NCBI GenBank assembly: GCA_905250115.1
Contig: CAJNOI010000195.1
Location: 93,132-157,131, forward strand
Source of the DNA: Adineta steineri
Taxonomy: Eukaryota > Rotifera > Eurotatoria > Adinetida > Adinetidae
DNA: 64,000 nt
Direction: 5' to 3'
Shown here: one piece after another, positions 55,373 to 64,000 of the stretch
Position numbering within the stretch: position 1 is the first letter of the stretch
How the letters are laid out: each line of letters starts with the position of its first letter
Translations under genes and position numbers: made by a program
Notes under the pieces: generated by a model
What the model was told of the DNA's origin: nothing
Databases searched by the model: none
What the model saw: only the letters and a program-made list of their open reading frames with translations

Positions 55373-55882
55373 ATGATGAATATAATATTGTCGAAAAGTA
55401 TAGTAAACAAAGCAAAATCTTCGAATATTCAAGTATATCATAATCGACAATTTCCATTAAAAGATATTGTTGCTGTTCTTTATCCACTTTTTGGTTCTTT
55501 TTATCAGTACGATGAATTCATTGAAATGATTATGACTGTTCATCATATATTTTGTGCATATGATCGATATCAAAAACGTTGCGTTGCTTGTGCATTAGTT
55601 AATAATACTCGTAAAGGCAAAGGTCTTTATGTAATGTTATTTGGTGTACGAAAATCCAATCAACAAGGTGGTGTAGGTACACATTTATTGAAATCAGTTG
55701 TTCAATGGGCATATCGGGCAGGATATGCATTTATTTATTTACATGTTCATGTTGATAATTATAAAGCTATTGGTTTATATGAAAAAGTTGGTTTTCAGAA
55801 ACAAGAATATTTAGTTGATTATTATAGTCAACAACCAAAAGAAAATCCCGATGCTTATCGAATGGTATTACAATTAAGATAG
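55373..55882 (+). CDS. GNAT-family N-acetyltransferase
   Basis: An intronless 169-residue protein. It carries the GNAT acetyl-CoA signature: VMLFGVRKSNQQGGVGTHLL includes the Q-x-x-G-x-G/A pyrophosphate loop. The C-terminal LHVHVDNYKAIGLYEKVGF is the classical motif B (N-x-x-A-x-x-L-Y-x-x-x-G-F). The acceptor (protein N terminus, Lys or small amine) cannot be predicted from the N-terminal half. The start chosen is the first ATG at 55373. A GTG one codon before is in frame but not preferred in animals. Confidence 0.85.
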   Translation: MMNIILSKSIVNKAKSSNIQVYHNRQFPLKDIVAVLYPLFGSFYQYDEFIEMIMTVHHIFCAYDRYQKRCVACALVNNTRKGKGLYVMLFGVRKSNQQGGVGTHLLKSVVQWAYRAGYAFIYLHVHVDNYKAIGLYEKVGFQKQEYLVDYYSQQPKENPDAYRMVLQLR

Positions 55883-56136
55883 TCTATTTAAAATTTCGTA
55901 GATAAATGCAAATCAAATGAACTCATTCTTTTATTATTTTTAATAAACAGAAAAGAAAACACAGAAAAGAATAATTGTACTTCTTTTTTTCATTCACTAT
56001 TTTCTGAGAAATAAAAGAAACATGAATCTAATACATATTAAAGAAAAAGAAAATAACATATCCCCAGTAGAAAAAACGATATTATGGACGGAATATTCAG
56101 TTGGACTAAGTTATTATGGCTATATATGTAAATATT

Positions 56137-59100
56137 TTAAAGTAATTTAGGTAATTTACGTATTTGACTCAAATCGAGTATTTTTGCTTGTGGAGCATGT
56201 GGCGTAGGTGGTTGTGTAAAAATTGGTGGTGACGATGGTTGAGGTAATGGTAAAAGCATTCGTTGATGAGGTGGAGATGATGACGAAGTATAAAAATCAT
56301 TCTCATCTGATGATAAATAACATTGTTGTTGATGATTAACACCCGATAGAATATTATATTTTTGAAAATATTTTTGTGTTGCAAATGACATATTTTTATC
56401 AAATACTTGTGGTGATTGTGATATAATACTCGATGGTGTTGATGGTTGTCTATCATAATCATTAGCAATCGCTAATTGATCATCATCAAGATATTTCATT
56501 TGTAAACTACGAACTTCAATAGATAGATCTGTTTCCGATTGTTGATTTGATGAAGAAATATGATCATTTAAAGGTGTTGCTGATGCTGGAAGAGATGCTG
56601 GTAGTGGTGGTACTGGTGGATAGACAGTAGTTGTACTACTCTGTTGATTAATAATTTGCATTTGAAGTCCGTTGGAAATGAAACTAATTCCTGTTGTAGT
56701 TGTTGATGTAACATGTTGTTGTTGCTGCTGCTGCTGTTGTTGTTGAATAACATTAGCTAAATGTGACATTTTTTCTGCTTGACGACCACTTTCTTCATCA
56801 ACTGTTTTCATTAATGTTGTATCAAATGATTTCGATGTTGTCGCCAATGGCGAAGTTGGTCTTTGATATTCTTGTTGTAATTGATACTGTGGTTGTTGTT
56901 GTTGTTGCTGCTGCTGCTGTTGTCTCTGCTGTTGGCTGGCCATAAATTGAAAAAATGGTTTCAAAATATCAACTGGATTCAGATCTGTAGGAGCTGATGA
57001 AGGTGGAGGTGATGTTGTTCGATTAGGTGTACGATGATATGGAATAGGAGTATTATCAATAATTGGTCGTTCACAATCAGCTGATTTTCGAAGAGCTGCA
57101 TAATTAATAACTGATTCTGGTTGACGAACAATTGGTTGTGGTTGTGGTGGTGGAAGTGGAAGTGGTGATTGAAATTGCATTAAAGAAGATGGCAACTAAA
57201 CGAAAAGAGTAACAGATATGAGATATCTATAGTATAAATCAACTCACTCGTGAAGTTGTTGTCATAATGGGTGTTTGTTGTTGATATTGTTGAAGTTGTT
57301 CAATTTTTGGTGTTGGTGATGGTGGACTATTTCGATTACTTTTAACCATTGATGCTGATTCGCCAACATCATCACTTGTAGAAGGTGATGGTGGTTCACT
57401 TTGAACAGCAACATCGCATCTTGTAGATTCTCTTGCTGGTGTGGAAATTGAACGCTGTTGCTGTTGTTGTTGAGCCGCTAAAAGTTGAGCAATAAGAGTA
57501 TTTAATGATTGAATATGAGCATCATATGCTTGCATTTTTTCAAGTAATTCTTCTTTCCATTGAGTATCAGTAGTAACACTTGATGGTGCAATCGTTGAAG
57601 GAGCTGGCGATGAAAATCTTATTGGAGGTGGCGGCAGAGGTGGTGGTGATGGAGCATTTAATGTTGGCATAATCGTAGGTACAGGTGCACTCCATTTTGG
57701 TGTTGTCATTGATGTCGTTGAAATTGAATCCCATGCAGGTGATTGATGTGTTGATTGTTTTGGTGGTAAACGAGGAACACCAAATATACTTCCATTTGTG
57801 TTTGGTGATGAAAGTGTAGTTTGATGAAGATGTTCTTGATGAATTTTTTGAATTTGATGATGACTGTTATCGTCATCATCATCATCATCATCATCTGAAG
57901 GTATTTCTGCTGATAGAAAAGATATATCTGTTGGACGTTGACTATTTATTGTTGATCGAATAGTTTGATATTGAATTGCTGGTGATATATTTCCTGTATG
58001 TGCTCCTATTAAAGCATGCATTTTTGGTCCATCATAAACATGTTTAAATTCAAAATCATATGGTAATTGTGTACTAATACTAGTATCATGTGAATGTGAT
58101 GTTGGAGGATTTGGCATAATAATTTTTTTTGAACATGTCCATAAATCATAATCAATCATAAATGATGATGTTGTTGAATTTATATTCATTGAACTAACTT
58201 CATAAAAATCACATTGACCACGTGATGTTGATGAATAACATGCTAGTAAAAATGATTGTTGTGTTGTATTATTCGTATTTATACCTGTACGAAGACGTTG
58301 TTTAAGTGATGAATTCATACAATAACGAAGACATGCTGCCCAAACATATGCACATTGAACATCAACAATACCTGATACCCAACTAAAATAAATAATGAAA
58401 ATGTTTTTTTTTCTTCTCCTCTTATATTATTAAAAATTCTTACATTCCTACTAATGGTAATGCACATGCTTGTGGATCATTTTCAAGTATTAATAAAATT
58501 TTATTTGTTGACATTCGATCTAAACCACAATAACCAAAATGTGGTTGATTCATATAAACAACATTTCCTGTTGATGAACTTATATTTTTTAATAAAGCTG
58601 TTGGTAATATTTGAACATAATCAGAATTAATTGGTGTTAATTTAAAACTATTTTTTATAGTTAAAAGATCAAATGATAAATCAGCATTTATCGAAGGAGA
58701 TAAACGTGATAACATTTGTCCATGAAGAAATGAAAATTGATGTAATTCAATTGGTAAAGATGAATGACAATAAGTATCGATTGTCTTCATTCCGTCTTGT
58801 ATTAAACTACTATCTGTATGTATTGTTGTTGAATTTTTATTATCACATCGAATTGGTATAAGAAATTCTCCATGTAATTGTTTATTTGTTAATAATGAAT
58901 GATGATTATTCATATCATTTCTTGGTGAATCATTTAATTGTATTCGATCAATAACATATGTTAAACGTTGTGTTTCATCATCAGTAATTAATGTTCCAAC
59001 AAATTGTAATTGAGAACGATATGTTGAACCATGTTGTAAACGTATGGCTGAACGAAATACTTTATCTTCAAGTATTAATTGTGGTGATAATTGTTCGCGT

Positions 59101-59285
59101 TGACATAAACGAAGAAAAATTGATTTACCAATTGGTTTTGAATCCCATAGTGGAGAAATTAATTGAGGAGATGATGATGATGATATGGAATTATTTTCAC
59201 GTGGAGTTATTGAACGATTTATTTTTCTATCAATTGGCCACAATGAACCAGACGAAGATGATGAAACATTTTCTGATTGTAACAT
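56137..59285 (-). CDS. STIL: STIL/Ana2-like centriole duplication factor
   Basis: Exons 59285-58444, 58382-57248 and 57195-56137 encode about 1011 residues. The N-terminal part has PLWDSKPIGKSIFLRL and FVGTLITDDETQRLTYVIDR. The exon 1-2 junction reads LPLVGIWVSGIVDVQ, and CAYVWAACLRYCMNSS follows; both match the vertebrate STIL core as I remember it. A central acidic, Ser/Pro-rich region follows, then a short coiled coil (KMQAYDAHIQSLNTLIAQLL), the PLK4-interacting CCD equivalent. A C-terminal NMSFATQKYFQKYNIL corresponds to the STAN motif that binds SAS-6. Several polyGln tracts are encoded by CAA/CAG runs. The upstream hydrophobic extension of the frame beyond 59285 is considered untranslated. 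Confidence 0.85.
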
Positions 59286-59491
59286 CTTCAAAATAAAAGA
59301 AAAAGTCGAAATAAATCTCAATAAAATTTTCATATTCTCTTCTTTTTCTTTGCATAACAAAACCAATACAAATATAATAACAAAATGAAATAACAACAAA
59401 AAAAAATATATAAAATCATTAATAAATAAATAAAAAAAAAATCATCTGACTGTTTTCTTGATTTCTATGTATAAATATTTATCTGTATGAA

Positions 59492-60667
59492 TTAGAGATT
59501 TTTAGCATGTAATGTTAAATTAACATGATTTGGTCGAAGTTTATGTGTTTGATAAACAGACCAATATTTTCCCCAATATTTATGACTGGAACCAAATGAA
59601 TGATTTATTTGATTAATTAAATTTAAATTATCATCATCGTCATCAGCATTATTACCTAGCCATATACGTAAACCCGTCATATCAAATTGTTTTAATTTTT
59701 TTGTTTGATTTTCAAATATTTTTTCCCATAAATCACCTTTGGAAAAATCTATATCATATGTAAGACCTTCAATACGAAAATAATCTAAATATGGCATTGA
59801 TGAAAGAAAATATTTTATATCAGATAATGTTAAATCATTAATATCAATTGAAAAATTTGTTAAAGAAGAACAAATTAATGATGATAAATTATGTCGTGGA
59901 AGTTGTTGATCACAATTCGTTATATTAAAAAGTGGATATCGACGACGAGATTGTTCAACTTTAATTGTTAGTGAAGTTAAATTTGAACAAAGAGATAATA
60001 ATTGTGGTATATCAGATGAAGCACAAGCATCAAGAGTCAGATGTGTTAATGAAGAAGAAGCTATTTCAGATATAACAAATTCACGATTGAAACGGAGATG
60101 CAAAAACTAAAATAAATAGAATAATTAATATCAATATATATATTATATTTTTCTTACTTTAATTGAATTTGATTTATTTATTAATGTATTCGCTATAAGA
60201 TTGAGTTCATTCGAACTAATACCTGATCCATCAAACATATCAATATGAAGTCGAACAAGTTTATTTAATGATAAAATATCGGCAAGCATTCGTCTTAATT
60301 GATCGAATGTTATTTGTATAAGAGATAATTGACGTAAAGCATGAAAATTTCCTAAACGTAAATGTAAAAGAAATATTTTTATTTGTTCATATAAATTTTG
60401 TTCATTTGATAAACGTAATGATATTAATTGTTTTGACATATTAGGTAACATTATTTGACAATGATAAGCAAAATTTAATGGATTTATTAAATGACTTAAA
60501 TCAAGTGATATTAATAAACGTGAATCATTTATTATACGATTTAAACGTTGATTTAAATTAAAAAATGAATGATAAATATAAACTGGTGGACATAATAAAT
60601 CAAATATATCCATTAAAATATCATCACTTAAATCTTCAAATTTTGATATAGATATTATTGATGACAT
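59492..60667 (-). CDS. F-box / leucine-rich-repeat-like protein
   Basis: Exons 60667-60158 and 60106-59492 encode 374 residues. An N-terminal F-box-like segment (FEDLSDDILMDIFDLLCP) is followed by irregular leucine-rich stretches (RLHIDMFDG, LTHLTLDAC, LTSLTIKVEQ, LTNFSIDINDLTLSDI). The arrangement fits substrate adaptors of SCF ubiquitin ligases. Many similar proteins appear to exist in rotifers as a divergent group. No orthologue name or substrate can be given. It lies between STIL and CARM1 on the same strand, with short spacers and an intact frame. Confidence 0.75.
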
Positions 60668-60920
60668 TATTTATCTATAAGAGAGAAAAGAAAAGGAAAC
60701 CATTAAGAACCGAACGATTTTTTACATCATGGCTTTGTTTTTTCTTTTTGAAACAACAAAAAATACACACACGCACACACACATACGTAAACTTTCTCCT
60801 GAGATACAACAAATAAATGACAACAATAAGAAAAGAATACAGAGAACTTGTTTGTTTTTTTCACAATCAATTCAAAAGCCTTTTTTTTTGCTTAGTCATT
60901 TCTTTAATGCCATTTTATAT

Positions 60921-63585
<2,665 letters not shown>

Positions 63586-64000
63586 TATCTAATGTTTCTT
63601 CTATTAATATTTATTTAATAAAATATAATGTTAACAATTTAAAATATCTTGATAAATAAACAGATTGTATTCAATCAATTGGTACATATATATATTATAT
63701 ATATACAGACTAGTTCTTGTGCGTATAAGTCAAGATAGATTTTTTTTTTTCGTTCAAAAAAAGTAGATTAAATGTTAAAGATGAGTAACTGTTGAGCAGA
63801 ATTCCTTTCCTATGCTACAATATATGTATATATACACATAAAACTACTTAACCAATTAAAATTTTAAAAAATCCTCTATTTTGAAGAAAATAATGCTAAA
63901 GTTATAAATAGAAATAAAATAATTCTTTTCAAAATATAAAATATTAAATTTTTAAATGTCATTTGTCAATGTGAAAATAATAGATGTCAGTACAAAAAAA
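63586..64000. other. Upstream region of CARM1
   Basis: AT-rich, with short TATATA and T runs. No second gene recognised before the window ends. Confidence 0.5.

Noticed and set aside
59286-59399. N-terminal hydrophobic extension of the STIL frame
   Set aside because: A pyrimidine/AAG stretch precedes the ATG at 59285 and the extension is low-complexity and unlike STIL. It is treated as untranslated.
60767-60785. CA-rich run
   Set aside because: A short microsatellite without a complementary arm, so not counted with the GTGGG palindromes.

Overview
The window is AT-rich eukaryotic DNA with short GT-AG introns (mostly 45-65 nt) and two N-gaps. The gene set points to an animal, most likely a bdelloid rotifer. 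Animal-type genes include nanos, STIL, CARM1, MED24, a Rabex-5 type Rab GEF, HACL1 and a cyclic-nucleotide-gated channel. Two genes join an ADP-ribosyltransferase domain to kinesin-light-chain-like TPRs, an architecture I recall as strongly expanded in rotifers. A piece of a non-animal MEP-pathway kinase gene (ispE-like) and many decayed mobile-element fragments also fit. Species cannot be decided from the sequence alone.

Layout. 1-2.3 kb: gene fragments and a TTAA-flanked piggyBac-type MITE. 2.4-22.2 kb is a dense gene island: classical SDR (-), MED24-like (+), HACL1 (+), CNG channel (+), SAP-RING protein (+), Rabex-5-like GEF (+), membrane SDR (+), nanos (+), and a lectin/EGF membrane protein (-). 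22.3-36.7 kb is gene-poor, with an assembly gap, an EEP-fold phosphodiesterase gene (-), and remnants of an ABCG transporter, an RPA1-like OB-fold gene and a hAT transposase. 36.7-48.3 kb carries two divergent ART-TPR genes (- and +) around a GPCR with one in-frame stop, a lectin pseudogene and the truncated ispE-like piece. 49.5-56 kb: an F-box/LamG-like gene with a stop, LIPT2 (-), a divergent phosphagen-kinase homologue (+), a small unknown protein (-), a four-TM protein (+) and a GNAT acetyltransferase (+). 56.1-63.6 kb: STIL, an F-box/LRR-like gene and CARM1, all on the minus strand.

The most unusual structure is a dispersed family of about ten short imperfect palindromes. Each has a GGGTGTGGGTGTG-like arm followed by its complement, all between genes from 23 to 51 kb. 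One copy sits exactly at the junction between the truncated ispE-like gene and a lectin pseudogene. The arrangement resembles two short telomere-like G-rich tails fused end to end. Other notable points are a TIR/TSD insertion inside the second ART gene, an apparently catalytically dead phosphagen kinase, a possible dual mitochondrial/peroxisomal HACL1, and a Glu-to-Asp change in the CNG pore.

The genes form no operon-like system. They are mostly housekeeping and developmental genes (transcription, fatty-acid alpha-oxidation, lipoylation, centriole assembly, germline, arginine methylation) next to a lineage-specific accessory block. Exon borders were placed by eye from GT-AG sites, reading frame and remembered family sequences. 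No alignment or search was run.
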